DNA from: Kitasatospora aureofaciens
Lineage (GTDB): Bacteria > Actinomycetota > Actinomycetes > Streptomycetales > Streptomycetaceae
Direction: 5' to 3'
NCBI GenBank assembly: GCA_000720845.1
Contig: JODU01000015.1
Location: 186,001-250,000 of the forward strand
Length of the DNA stretch: 64,000 bases
The number at the start of each line of letters is the position of its first letter. Within the stretch, counting starts at the first letter, position 1. The notes below the pieces were generated by a model that saw only the letters and a program-made list of their open reading frames with translations, was not told where the DNA came from and did no database searches. Position numbers and translations under genes: made by a program. Shown here in pieces: positions 49,135 through 57,370 of this stretch.

Positions 49135-49890
49135 TCAGCTCCAGACGTTGCCCTGGTTCTGACCGCGGGCCCCGTGCTGCCCCATGCCGTACTGCGCGGC
49201 GACCCCCTGCCCGACCTGGGCGTTCTGCGGCGGCAGCAGCTCGCTGGGCTGGACGAGCGCGAAGCCGCTGCCCATGAAGCTCAGCTCCCAGCCCTCGCCG
49301 GTGTTGCCGCGGCGCCGCCACACCCCGGAGGAGTGCGTCTGGGCCTGCATCTGCACACGCAGGCCGGTGGACCAGGCGACGATCGCGTCGGCGTCGCAGT
49401 TGACGTACTTGTCGGGCGTCACCTGCAAGAACAGCGGGGAACCCGACGTGATCAGGGCGACCTTCCCCCGCCCGGTGATGTTGAGCTGGTACTTGCCCGA
49501 GCCGGAGATGCCGTACAGGCTGTCCACCGCGATGACCTCGTGGTGCAGGGACGAGTCCATCGCGAGCACATAGCTGCTGTCGACGGTGAGTCCGTCCTGG
49601 TCGACGTCCACCACGTGGACGCACTGGGCGAGGTTGCCGAAGTAGACCGTGCCCTGCCCGTGGCAGCGCATCAGGTCCAGGCCCTCGCCGGTGTGCGCAC
49701 GCGAGCGCGACTGGCTGTTGCTCTGGTACTCGGCGTCGAACTCGACGAGCCCCTGGTAGGCGACCATCGTGCCCTTGCGGGCGAGCACGTCGTCGTGACC
49801 CGTCAGGGCGACCCGGAGCATGTGCTTGTTCTGCAGGCTCCAGGCTTCCTGGGTCTGCTGGTCGTTGTAGGCGAAAATCGGGCTCTGCAT
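49135..49890 (-). CDS. AIM24-family protein, third of a cluster
   Basis: A 251-residue beta-rich protein of the AIM24/TRAP-like (DUF124) family. It contains GTMVAYQGLVEFDAEY, LMRCHGQGTVYFGN, YGISGSGKYQLNITGRGKVALITSG and CDADAIVAWSTGLRVQMQ, each paralleled in the two genes upstream. The end is rich in Gln/Gly (QNAQVGQGVAAQYGMGQHG). Family role unclear; the mitochondrial namesake shapes inner-membrane architecture. It follows the second AIM24 gene by 17 bases in one operon. Confidence 0.85.
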   Translation of the reverse strand: MQSPIFAYNDQQTQEAWSLQNKHMLRVALTGHDDVLARKGTMVAYQGLVEFDAEYQSNSQSRSRAHTGEGLDLMRCHGQGTVYFGNLAQCVHVVDVDQDGLTVDSSYVLAMDSSLHHEVIAVDSLYGISGSGKYQLNITGRGKVALITSGSPLFLQVTPDKYVNCDADAIVAWSTGLRVQMQAQTHSSGVWRRRGNTGEGWELSFMGSGFALVQPSELLPPQNAQVGQGVAAQYGMGQHGARGQNQGNVWS

Positions 49891-49907
49891 GATGTTCTGG
49901 CTCCCCC

Positions 49908-50588
49908 TCAGCCCCGGACCCGGAGGCGGTCGGTGCTGTCCTCGCTGGGCTGGACGACGACGATGCCCTGACCGGAGAAGGCCATCTGGAAGGCCTCGCC
50001 GCTGCCGCGGCCGATCAGGGACTGCGCCTTGAAGCTGCGCTTGCCCTTCACCTTGAGGTTCGGGGACCAGGCGACGAGCGCGTCGGGGTCGACGTAGGTC
50101 TCGTCCTCGCCGCCGCCGCAGTCGACCACGATCGGCTTGCCCCGGGAGGTGAGCGCGACCCAGCCCTGTCCGGAGATCTTGGTGTTCCACAGGCCCTGCC
50201 CGGCGAACTTCGCCAGGCCCTTGACCCGCTCCACGCCCCAGGTGAGGTGGGCGTCGAAGGCGAGGAGGTTGGTGGCGTTGACGGAGATCCCGTCGCCGTT
50301 GAGGTTGATGACGACGACGTTGGCTCCGTAGTCGGCGAGGTAGAGCAGTCCGTCGCCGGAGCACTTCATCAGGGGCGCGCCCTCGCCGGTCATCCAGTCC
50401 TTGGCGATCTGCCGGACGGCCGGCGGGTTCGGCTCGTACTGGACGAAGCCCTCGTAGGCGACCATCGAGCCCACGCGCGCGAGGAGGTCGTTTCCGGTCT
50501 GCATGGCGACCTTCAGCATGTGGTTGCCGTGGTTCTCCATGCGGGCGCCGACGGGTGCGGGAGCGTAGCCCGCGAGCGGCTGGTTCAT
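49908..50588 (-). CDS. AIM24-family protein, second of a cluster
   Basis: A 226-residue AIM24 domain protein: MVAYEGFVQYEP, LMKCSGDGLLYLADYGANVVVINL, FAGQGLWNTKISGQGWVALTSRGKPIVVDCG, DPDALVAWSPNLKVK and FSGQGIVVVQPSE. It lies between its two paralogs, 13 bases after the TerD-AIM24 gene. The three probably form a mixed complex; this is an inference from co-operon layout. Confidence 0.85.
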   Translation of the reverse strand: MNQPLAGYAPAPVGARMENHGNHMLKVAMQTGNDLLARVGSMVAYEGFVQYEPNPPAVRQIAKDWMTGEGAPLMKCSGDGLLYLADYGANVVVINLNGDGISVNATNLLAFDAHLTWGVERVKGLAKFAGQGLWNTKISGQGWVALTSRGKPIVVDCGGGEDETYVDPDALVAWSPNLKVKGKRSFKAQSLIGRGSGEAFQMAFSGQGIVVVQPSEDSTDRLRVRG

Positions 50589-50601
50589 GTCGGGCTCTCC
50601 C

Positions 50602-52332
50602 TCAGATCTCGTACGGCTGGACGACGACGAAGCTGCCGGGCGCGGCCCGGAACTGCAGGTTGACGCTCTCGCCGGTGTCGCCCGCATAGGCGTTGCGGCG
50701 CATCCGCACCTGGCTGGAGACGACCACCTGGGCGGCGGCGGACCAGGCGACGACGGCGTTGCAGTCGGCGAAGGTCGTGGGCGTGACCGGCAGCACCACG
50801 GGCACACCGCGTGTCTTCACGACGATCGTGCCGGTGCCCTGGAACTGCATGGTGAACAGCGCGCCGCCCGGAATGCCGTGCCCCTCGATGCGGCGGACCT
50901 CGTACTGGAGGCTCTCGTCGAAGGCCAGGACGTTCTCCGCGGAGACGCACACGGCGTCGCCCTGGAGCTCGATGGGGTGCAGCATCGCGGAGTTGTCCGC
51001 GAGGAAGACCTGTCCCTTGCCGGTGCAGCGCATCAGCTGCATCTCCTGACCGGTCGCGTTGCCCACGACCCGGCCGGCGAATCCGGCGCCCTTGTAGCTG
51101 AAGTCGACCTTGCCCTGGTAGAGCACCATGCTGCCCTGCCGGGCGAGCACGGGCTGGCCCTCCGCCCCGAGGTCGACGCGGACCAGCTTCTTGTTCTGCT
51201 GCGTCCAGCGCTGCCCGGGCGCGGTCTCCCGGAACTGCTGGAGCGCCGCGGTCACACCGACGCCCTGCGGCGCTCCCTGGGGCATGCCCTGCGGTGCGCC
51301 CTGGGGCGGCTGCTGGCCGTAGCCCGGCGGGGGCGTCGGCTGTCCGTAGCCCGGGGGCGGGGCCGGCTGGCCGTAGCCGGGAGGCGCGGTCGGCTGCCCG
51401 TATCCAGGCGGCGGGGCCGGAGCCTGGGGGGCCTGGGGCTGGCCGTAGCCGGGGGGCGGCGGAGCGGTCTGGCCGGGGACCTGGCCGTACGGCGGCTGCT
51501 GACCTGGCTGGCCGTACGGCGCGGGCGCCGGGGCGGGGGGCGGCACCGGGGCACCGCCGGGCGGCGTGTTCATGGGCGCGACGATGGTCTGCGCGGCATG
51601 CACGTCCGGGCCGGGCGCCGGTGCGGGGGCCGGTGGCGGCGTGGCGGCGGGCGGCGGAGCGAAGCCCTGCGGGGTGGGCTGCGGCACGGGAGCCGGGGCG
51701 GGCGCGCCGAAGGCGGGCGGCGCCGAGGCCTGGGCGGGCGGGGCGAAGCCCGGGGCGGCGCCGGACTGCGGCTGCTGGGCCTGCTGCGGGGCGGGCGCCT
51801 CGTCCTCGGCCACCTCACCGCCGAAGTTCCTCAGCAGCGCGTCGAGACCGCCGTCGAAGCCCTGTCCCACGGCGGCGAACCGCCACACGTCCTTGAGGTA
51901 GAAGTCGCCCAGCATCACGGCGCGCTCGGTGGAGAACTCGGAGCCGCTGAACGGGTACCGGGCCACCTCCTCGCCGCCCGCGACGATCCGGATGTACCCG
52001 GGACCCACCTGCGACATCTGTCCCGCGCCGTCGATCGTCGCGGTGAAGGACAGCTTCTGGATCTGCTGCGGGATCCGGTCCAGGGTGACCCGGAAGGACT
52101 CCGTGTCACCCGCCTGCGCACCCAGGAGCTGGATGGACTCCTCCGGGGTCTTCGGTTGGTTGAAGAAGACGAAGTACCGGTCGTCCGACAACCGCTCGTC
52201 GGCGTCGAGACCGAAGCAGCTGATGTCGAAGCTCAGCCCGGGGCCGGAGATCTGCACGCCTACGTACAGATCCGTGCCCGCGGTGAGGTCACTGATCCTG
52301 GCCTTGTGGCCGCGTTGAAATTCCCTGGCCAT
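50602..52332 (-). CDS. TerD-AIM24 fusion protein
   Basis: A 576-residue protein in three parts. Residues 1-170 form a TerD domain (tellurite-resistance/calcium-binding type, with DLYVGVQISGPGLSFDISCFGLDADERLSDDRYFVFFNQ, and the phage-like YFLKD region as GDFYLKDVWRFAAVGQGF). Residues about 175-375 are a Pro/Gly/Ala/Gln-rich linker with GYGQP repeats. The last 200 residues are an AIM24 domain (MVLYQGKVDFSYKGAGF, LMRCTGKGQVFLADN, CNAVVAWSAAAQVVV). TerD proteins sense calcium and act in stress-response complexes. It leads a three-gene AIM24 operon. Confidence 0.88.
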   Translation of the reverse strand: MAREFQRGHKARISDLTAGTDLYVGVQISGPGLSFDISCFGLDADERLSDDRYFVFFNQPKTPEESIQLLGAQAGDTESFRVTLDRIPQQIQKLSFTATIDGAGQMSQVGPGYIRIVAGGEEVARYPFSGSEFSTERAVMLGDFYLKDVWRFAAVGQGFDGGLDALLRNFGGEVAEDEAPAPQQAQQPQSGAAPGFAPPAQASAPPAFGAPAPAPVPQPTPQGFAPPPAATPPPAPAPAPGPDVHAAQTIVAPMNTPPGGAPVPPPAPAPAPYGQPGQQPPYGQVPGQTAPPPPGYGQPQAPQAPAPPPGYGQPTAPPGYGQPAPPPGYGQPTPPPGYGQQPPQGAPQGMPQGAPQGVGVTAALQQFRETAPGQRWTQQNKKLVRVDLGAEGQPVLARQGSMVLYQGKVDFSYKGAGFAGRVVGNATGQEMQLMRCTGKGQVFLADNSAMLHPIELQGDAVCVSAENVLAFDESLQYEVRRIEGHGIPGGALFTMQFQGTGTIVVKTRGVPVVLPVTPTTFADCNAVVAWSAAAQVVVSSQVRMRRNAYAGDTGESVNLQFRAAPGSFVVVQPYEI

Positions 52333-52470
52333 GCGTTACGACCGTCCCCCATCCGAATGTGAGTGCGTCGCGACAGGCTAACGGCAAACACGGACACCGG
52401 AGGAAGCCGGTACAGACCCGGTACGAAACCCGTGCGGGGCCGTGGCGGACGCCCGCCCGGGCAGCGCCCG

Positions 52471-53067
52471 CTACTCGCTGCGGGCGCCGGGTACGTGCGG
52501 CAGCCGTTCCGCGGCGACCACACCCTCCAGGTAGCCCCTGGCGCGTTCGGTCCGCGGATAGGCCTCCAGGAGCCGCCAGAACCGGGGGCCGTGCCCGGGG
52601 ACCAGCAGATGCGCCAGTTCGTGCAGGAGGACGTAGTCGACGACGTACTCGGGCATGCCCTGGAGGCGGTGCGACAGCCGGATGCTTCCCTCGGACGGGG
52701 TACACGAGCCCCAGCGGGTGTTCTGGTTGGTGACCCAGCGGACCGAGGCGGGCCGGGCCCGGCCCTCGAAGTACTGCCCCGACAGGCGCTCCGCGCGCTC
52801 GGCCAGCTCGGCGTCGCCGAGGAGGCGCTTGCTCTCCTGGGCGGCCAGCTTGTCCAGCATGACGCTCACCCAGCGTTGCTCCTCGGCCTCGGACATCCGG
52901 GCGGGGATCAGCACGACGGTGCGATCGCCCTCGCGGTACGCGGATACCGTCCGGCGTCGCCGGGTGCTCCTGCGCACCTCGATCGCGCTCGTCCCCGAGC
53001 CGCTCGGCGGCGGATTCGTCGGTGTGCGCGGGGGCACCCCGGCGCGGTGCAGTGGGTCGGCGGACAC
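52471..53067 (-). CDS. YgjP-like (M48-related) metallopeptidase domain protein
   Basis: A 198-residue protein of the YgjP/WLM group. The zinc motif is LLHELAHLLVPGHGPRFW (HELAH with a third His), preceded by NTRWGSCTPSEGSIRLSHRLQGMPEYVVDYV, the usual substrate-pocket part of the family. The first 40 residues are Pro/Arg-rich and probably disordered. Members are often near helicase genes; activity is untested. The start is the first ATG and could be further in. Confidence 0.85.
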   Translation of the reverse strand: MSADPLHRAGVPPRTPTNPPPSGSGTSAIEVRRSTRRRRTVSAYREGDRTVVLIPARMSEAEEQRWVSVMLDKLAAQESKRLLGDAELAERAERLSGQYFEGRARPASVRWVTNQNTRWGSCTPSEGSIRLSHRLQGMPEYVVDYVLLHELAHLLVPGHGPRFWRLLEAYPRTERARGYLEGVVAAERLPHVPGARSE

Positions 53068-53260
53068 GCCACGACGTTACCCGCTGCACACGGGGAAGTC
53101 CCGGCTCCGGACGCTTCGGTGCCGATCCACCACTCGTCCTGGGAGCTGCGCGGTTGATTCGTACGACGAATACCCACTGCCTGTGGACAACTTTCGACGC
53201 CCCTGAGCGCGTCCGGGCATGCTGGCACTCGCGGACGGATTCGCGACCGGATACCGAAGC

Positions 53261-53290
53261 GCAGGAACACGCAGGAACACGCAGGAAGAC
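53261..53290. repeat. Short tandem repeat, 10-bp unit
   Basis: GCAGGAACAC occurs twice in a row and then as GCAGGAAGAC. Two more degenerate units (ACGGCAGAAC, ACGGCAAGAC) follow to 53310. It lies in the leader of the ThiF-like gene, 27 to 76 bases before the start. The function is unknown. Confidence 0.75.
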
Positions 53291-53336
53291 ACGGCAGAAC
53301 ACGGCAAGACGCCGCAGGACCAACGGGGGACCTGGC

Positions 53337-54551
53337 ATGCATCCGATGGTGAAACCCGCGCTCAGGCGCGGCTGGCGCGATCTCAACACCGTCCAGTTCG
53401 GGATGACACCGGCGCACGCACTGACGTTGGCACCGGTGGACACGGCGACGGGCAGTTTCCTCGAACTGCTCAACGGCACCCGTGGCCCGGCGCTCCTGCG
53501 GGAGGCGGCGCACCGTATGGACCTGCCGGACGGGCATGTCGACCGGGTCGTGGAGCGACTGGCGCGGGCCGGTCTCCTCGACGACGCCCGGGGCGGCGGG
53601 CCGGCCGCCGACGCCCTGCGGGAGAAGAAGGAGGTCCTCGACAGGCTCCGTCCCGACCTGGCCTCACTGTCCCTGACCACCTCGGAACCGGGCGACGCGA
53701 TCAGACACCTGGCCGCCCGACGCGCCCTGCGGGTGGGTGTGAGGGGTGCGGGACGGGTGGGCGCGGTGCTGGCGGGACTGTTGTCGGGCGCGGGCGTCGG
53801 AGAGATCGACGTGCGCGACGGTGGACGCGTCGAGCCGTGGGACGTCGCTCCGGGCGGCCTGCCCGCCGAGTCCGTCGGCGACCGCCGGGACGAGACGGCC
53901 CGCCGGGTCGTCCGCCGGGCCGCCCCCGACCGCCCACCACGTCGGGGCCCGACGACACCAGCCGAGGAGGACGCCCCGGGCCTCTCCCTGATGGTCGTCG
54001 CCCCGCGCGACGATGTCGCGGTGCACACACCCGACCCCGCCGCCGCGGAGTCCCTGATGGCCTCCGGCACGCCCCACCTGTACGCCGGTGTGGTGGAGGG
54101 AACCGGCGTCGTCGGCCCCCTCGTCCTGCCCGGTGAGACGGGGTGCGCCGGATGTCTGCACGCCGATCGCACCGACCGGGACCCGGCCTGGCCGCGACTC
54201 GTGGCGCAGTGGCGCTCCGGCCGGCAGCGCCGGGTTCCGCCCTGTGACCTCACCCTCGCCACGACCGTCGCCGCCTTCGCGGCGGCTCACGCGCTCGCCT
54301 TCCTGGACGGCCGGACGCCGTCGAGCACCGGCGCACGCTGGGAGGTCACGCTGCCCGGTCTGCGATGGCATGTGCGGCCGGTCCGGCCGCACCCCGGATG
54401 CCCCTGCGGAGCGGCCGGGAAAGGTAAGCAGGAACACATCACCGAGTACGGGGAGCGGCGCGCGACAATGGCTGGGCAAGGGCCGTCGACGGAAGTGCGC
54501 CACGAGGCGGAACCGACACGGCCGGCTGGGACTTGGAGGGCGCATGTCTGA
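53337..54551 (+). CDS. ThiF/E1-like protein with N-terminal winged helix
   Basis: A 404-residue protein. An N-terminal winged-helix-like segment (about 20-85, SFLELLNGTRGPALLREAAHRMDLP) resembles the peptide-binding domain of RiPP-type ThiF proteins. A Rossmann core follows (LRVGVRGAGRVGAVLAGLLSGAGVGEIDVRDGGRVEPWDV, about 125-165), then a zinc site formed by CAGCLHAD and CPCGA. The layout is that of a bacteriocin-type cyclodehydratase partner, but no YcaO or precursor gene is nearby, so no pathway is claimed. It overlaps the ABC1 kinase gene by eight bases. ATG follows GGGGGA. Confidence 0.78.
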   Translation: MHPMVKPALRRGWRDLNTVQFGMTPAHALTLAPVDTATGSFLELLNGTRGPALLREAAHRMDLPDGHVDRVVERLARAGLLDDARGGGPAADALREKKEVLDRLRPDLASLSLTTSEPGDAIRHLAARRALRVGVRGAGRVGAVLAGLLSGAGVGEIDVRDGGRVEPWDVAPGGLPAESVGDRRDETARRVVRRAAPDRPPRRGPTTPAEEDAPGLSLMVVAPRDDVAVHTPDPAAAESLMASGTPHLYAGVVEGTGVVGPLVLPGETGCAGCLHADRTDRDPAWPRLVAQWRSGRQRRVPPCDLTLATTVAAFAAAHALAFLDGRTPSSTGARWEVTLPGLRWHVRPVRPHPGCPCGAAGKGKQEHITEYGERRATMAGQGPSTEVRHEAEPTRPAGTWRAHV

Positions 54552-55956
54552 TCTTCCGCGCAAGGCGGTCACCCGGACCGCCAAGCTCGCCGCGCTTCCG
54601 CTCGGTTTCGCCGGGCGGGCCACCTGGGGGCTGGGCAAGCGAATCGTGGGCGAGTCCGCGGAGATCGTCGGCCAGCAACTGCAGCAGCGCACCGCGGACC
54701 AGCTGTTCAAGGTGCTGGGCGAGCTCAAGGGCGGGGCGATGAAGTTCGGGCAGGCCCTGTCCGTGTTCGAGTCTGCGCTGCCCGAGGAGGTCGCAGGCCC
54801 CTACCGGGCCGCGCTGACCAAGCTGCAGGAGGCGGCACCGCCGATGCCGACGCGCACCGTGCACTCCGTGCTCGCGGAGCGGCTCGGCGAGGACTGGCAG
54901 GACCTGTTCGTGGAGTTCGAGGACAAGCCCGCCGCGGCCGCCTCGATCGGCCAGGTGCACCGTGGGGTGTGGCACGACGGCCGTGAGGTGGCGGTCAAAG
55001 TGCAGTACCCGGGCGCCGGCGAGGCCCTGCTGTCCGATTTGAACCAGCTCAGCCGCTTCGCCCGTCTGCTCGGCCCGCTGGTCCCCGGCATGGACATCAA
55101 GCCGCTGATCACAGAGCTGAAGGACCGGGTCTCGGAGGAGCTGGACTACGACCTGGAGGCACAGGCCCAGCGGACACATGCCGAGGTCTTCGACGACGAC
55201 CCGGACATCGTGGTGCCGGACGTCGTCCACCAGTGCGAGCAGGTGCTGATCACCGAGTGGATCGACGGCATCCCGATGTCGGAGATCATCTCGAACGGTA
55301 CGCAGGAGCAGCGCGACCGGGCCGGCCAGCTGCTGGCCCACTTCCTGTTCTCCGGTCCCGCGCGCACCGGGCTCCTGCACGCCGACCCGCACCCGGGCAA
55401 CTTCCGTCTGCTGCCCGGCGGTCCCCAGGGCGAGGACGACTGGCGCCTTGGCGTCCTGGACTTCGGCACGGTCGACCGCCTCCCGGACGGCCTGCCCGAG
55501 CCCATCGGCGAGGCCCTGCGCATGACGCTGGACGGCGAGGCGGAGGCCGTCTACGAGATGCTCTGCGAGGAGGGCTTCGTCAAGGAGTCGATAGAGCTGG
55601 ACCCCGACGCCGTTCTCGACTACCTCCTGCCGATCATCGAGCCGGCCAGGGCCGACGCGTTCACCTTCACCCGCGGCTGGATGCGGAGCCAGGCCGCCCG
55701 CATCGGTGACCCGCGCTCCCCCGCGTACCAGCTGGCCAAGCAGCTCAACCTGCCGCCGGCGTACCTCCTGATCCATCGCGTGACCCTGAGCACCATCGGT
55801 GTGCTGTGCCAACTGGGGGCCACCGTGCGGCTGCGCGACGAGCTGGAGGAGTGGCTGGTCGGGTTCCTCGCCGAGGACGAGGGCGAGGAAACGGACGAGG
55901 ACGCCGCCGACGGCGAGGACGTGTACGAGGCGGAGGAGACGGCCGCGGAGGCCTGA
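54544..55956 (+). CDS. ABC1/UbiB-family atypical kinase
   Basis: A 470-residue ABC1 (AarF/UbiB/Coq8) protein. The KxGQ motif is KGGAMKFGQALS (about 61-72), the Ala-rich nucleotide loop is AAASIGQVH, the lysine is in VAVKVQYPG, and the catalytic loop and metal motif are LLHADPHPGNF and LDFGTV. The end is an acidic tail (EDEGEETDEDAADGEDVYEAEE). The family supports quinone or lipid metabolism. The M. tuberculosis ortholog Rv3197 also sits beside whiB7 and has been linked to macrolide resistance. Confidence 0.9.
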   Translation: MSDLPRKAVTRTAKLAALPLGFAGRATWGLGKRIVGESAEIVGQQLQQRTADQLFKVLGELKGGAMKFGQALSVFESALPEEVAGPYRAALTKLQEAAPPMPTRTVHSVLAERLGEDWQDLFVEFEDKPAAAASIGQVHRGVWHDGREVAVKVQYPGAGEALLSDLNQLSRFARLLGPLVPGMDIKPLITELKDRVSEELDYDLEAQAQRTHAEVFDDDPDIVVPDVVHQCEQVLITEWIDGIPMSEIISNGTQEQRDRAGQLLAHFLFSGPARTGLLHADPHPGNFRLLPGGPQGEDDWRLGVLDFGTVDRLPDGLPEPIGEALRMTLDGEAEAVYEMLCEEGFVKESIELDPDAVLDYLLPIIEPARADAFTFTRGWMRSQAARIGDPRSPAYQLAKQLNLPPAYLLIHRVTLSTIGVLCQLGATVRLRDELEEWLVGFLAEDEGEETDEDAADGEDVYEAEETAAEA

Positions 55957-55979
55957 TCCAGCGGGGCCGAACACGCCGT

Positions 55980-56011
55980 GGGGGCCGGCCCGTTCGGACG
56001 GACCGGCCCCC
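55980..56011. terminator. Terminator between ABC1 gene and wblC operon
   Basis: Stem GGGGGCCGG/CCGGCCCCC with a nested CCGT/ACGG helix inside, between two convergent units. Confidence 0.78.
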
Positions 56012-56062
56012 GTGTGCGGAGCTTCGTCTCCCGCCGGGAGACCACCGCTTCAGGTGTGTCGG

Positions 56063-56386
56063 TTACTGCATGACCGCCATGGCCAGCGCACGCCGGGCGC
56101 GCAGCGAGGCGCGCTCCGCCCGGCGCTGCATCCGGCGAGCGGTCGCCAGGCGCAGTGCCCGGCGTTCCTGCTCGGCCTCGTGCAGGCGGTCGTGCATATG
56201 CGCACGTGCCAGGGCTTCTGGGATGAGTTGCATCTCGCGGGTCCTGTTCTGACGCGAGTCCTTCGCGCCGCTGGTGGTGAAGTCTTCAGGCACGGTGCCT
56301 GCGATGTCGTGGGTGGACGGCTTCATCGGGGCCTGCTTCTGGGGGTCGTACGTGAGGGGGCGGTCGATCGTTCCTGTGGTGTTCAT
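56063..56386 (-). CDS. Small basic protein coupled to wblC
   Basis: A 107-residue protein whose ATG overlaps the wblC stop (ATGA), so translation is coupled. The first half is probably disordered; the second is a long, highly basic amphipathic helix (ALRLATARRMQRRAERASLRARRALAMAV). No known domain. Cotranscription with a translation-stress regulator suggests a ribosome- or nucleic-acid-related role, but that is inference from charge and place only. Confidence 0.72.
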   Translation of the reverse strand: MNTTGTIDRPLTYDPQKQAPMKPSTHDIAGTVPEDFTTSGAKDSRQNRTREMQLIPEALARAHMHDRLHEAEQERRALRLATARRMQRRAERASLRARRALAMAVMQ

Positions 56387-56751
56387 GCCGAAACCGGGTT
56401 CTTGCGCGGGCGGCCACGGGGCCGCTTCCGGGCGACGACGACACCCTGGACGAACAGCTCTCCACCCCAGACGCCCCAGGGCTCACGCCGCTCCTTGGCC
56501 CCGGCGAGGCAGGCCTCCATCAGCGGGCAGGTGCGGCAGAGGGACTTGGCGTACTCCACGTCCGCCGGCAACTCGGCGAAGAAGACCTCCGGGTCGTAGG
56601 AGCGGCAGGGGACGGGCACGCCGAGGTTCTCGATGGCGTCGTCGAGCGCGGTGAGCGCGGTGAGCGGGGTCAAGGTGGAGTCCTCCGTGGAACAGGGCTT
56701 GGGGATCGTGTCGGAAGGCGGTACGGACGGGGCGTGCGCTTCGAGTTGCAC
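56383..56751 (-). CDS. wblC: WhiB7-type regulator WblC
   Basis: A 122-residue WhiB-family protein, the WhiB7 ortholog. The four iron-sulfur ligands are in PCRSY and SLCRTCPLMEACL, followed by PWGVWGGELF. The C-terminal AT-hook RGRPRK is the feature specific to the WhiB7/WblC group; it binds AT-rich DNA near -35 elements. It activates intrinsic resistance and ribosome-protection genes when translation is blocked. GTG start with GAGGAA upstream. A long leader with an ORF and attenuator controls it. Confidence 0.95.
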   Translation of the reverse strand: MQLEAHAPSVPPSDTIPKPCSTEDSTLTPLTALTALDDAIENLGVPVPCRSYDPEVFFAELPADVEYAKSLCRTCPLMEACLAGAKERREPWGVWGGELFVQGVVVARKRPRGRPRKNPVSA

Positions 56752-56856
56752 GGGTGGTCTTCCTCGTCTGTTCGTTCCGGCCGGTTGACCGGGTGGCGGC
56801 TTGGTACCGGGTTCTTTTCTTGTCCCGAGGCTCCTTCGTGCTGTCGCCCCCGTTCG

Positions 56857-56903
56857 GGAACAAACAGAAGGGCCGCGGATCCCGGGTGGGGTTCCGCGGC
56901 CCT
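56857..56903 (-). terminator. wblC transcription attenuator
   Basis: Stem AGGGCCGCGGA/TCCGCGGCCCT (56869-56903) followed on the minus strand by TTCTGTTTGTT, a true T-rich tract. It stands between the leader ORF and wblC, so it would stop transcription unless the leader folds otherwise. A leader terminator of this kind is known for whiB7/wblC. Confidence 0.88.
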
Positions 56904-56913
56904 GAAGGCGCCG

Positions 56914-56932
56914 GCCTGATCGACGATCAGGC
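56914..56932 (-). promoter_or_regulatory. Hairpin spanning the leader-ORF stop codon
   Basis: GCCTGATCG/CGATCAGGC, nine perfect pairs around one base. The TGA stop of the leader ORF (56927-56929) is inside the stem, so a terminating or stalled ribosome would open it. It lies 11 bases before the attenuator and may take part in the choice between structures. Confidence 0.65.
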
Positions 56933-57259
56933 TGGATCACTCCAGGGTTCTGGCCCACGGAAGGCCCACATCAGGTGGTGCTGCGTCGTCTGCTTCCGGA
57001 ATCCGGCACCGGTCGCCGTAAAGGCATAGGCCTGCGCCTGTGCCTCTACTGCTGCTTCCAGTGCCTTGGTCGGTCGCTCATTGCGCTCGCGGACGGGAAG
57101 GCCCGCGGGGGCAGCGGCGGCAGCGGCCGGACGCGCGGCACGAATGCCGGACAGACCGGTGCCCGAGTGAGAAGCGCCGAGCATGCACAGGGAGACGGCC
57201 GAGCGATCGGTCATTTTGGCGGTGGAGCTGACGACGAAGCTGCTGTTGATGCTGATCAC
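56927..57259 (-). CDS. Leader ORF of wblC (110 codons)
   Basis: A GTG start with the strong ribosome site GAGAGGAGG opens a 110-residue ORF (MISINSSFVVSSTAK... to ...GPEPWSDPA). It is low in complexity in the middle (AARPAAAAAAPAG) and is not like any domain. Its stop lies inside a hairpin directly before the attenuator. Control of wblC/whiB7 by an upstream ORF whose translation senses antibiotic block is described in mycobacteria and Streptomyces. Whether the peptide itself matters is open. Confidence 0.8.
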   Translation of the reverse strand: MISINSSFVVSSTAKMTDRSAVSLCMLGASHSGTGLSGIRAARPAAAAAAPAGLPVRERNERPTKALEAAVEAQAQAYAFTATGAGFRKQTTQHHLMWAFRGPEPWSDPA

Positions 57260-57370
57260 TGGACTCGCCTCCTCTCGGCGTCTCGGGGGACTGGGACGAA
57301 CCAGTCCGCGGATATGCAAGTACAACACGGATTCAGGGCCTCCGGGAAGGCCGCTGTTCCCGTGACCAAG

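Noticed and set aside
51300..51560. Repeated GGCTGGCCGTAGCC-like units suggesting a CRISPR or DNA repeat
   Set aside because: They are in frame and code for GYGQP-type units of the linker in the TerD-AIM24 protein; no spacers.
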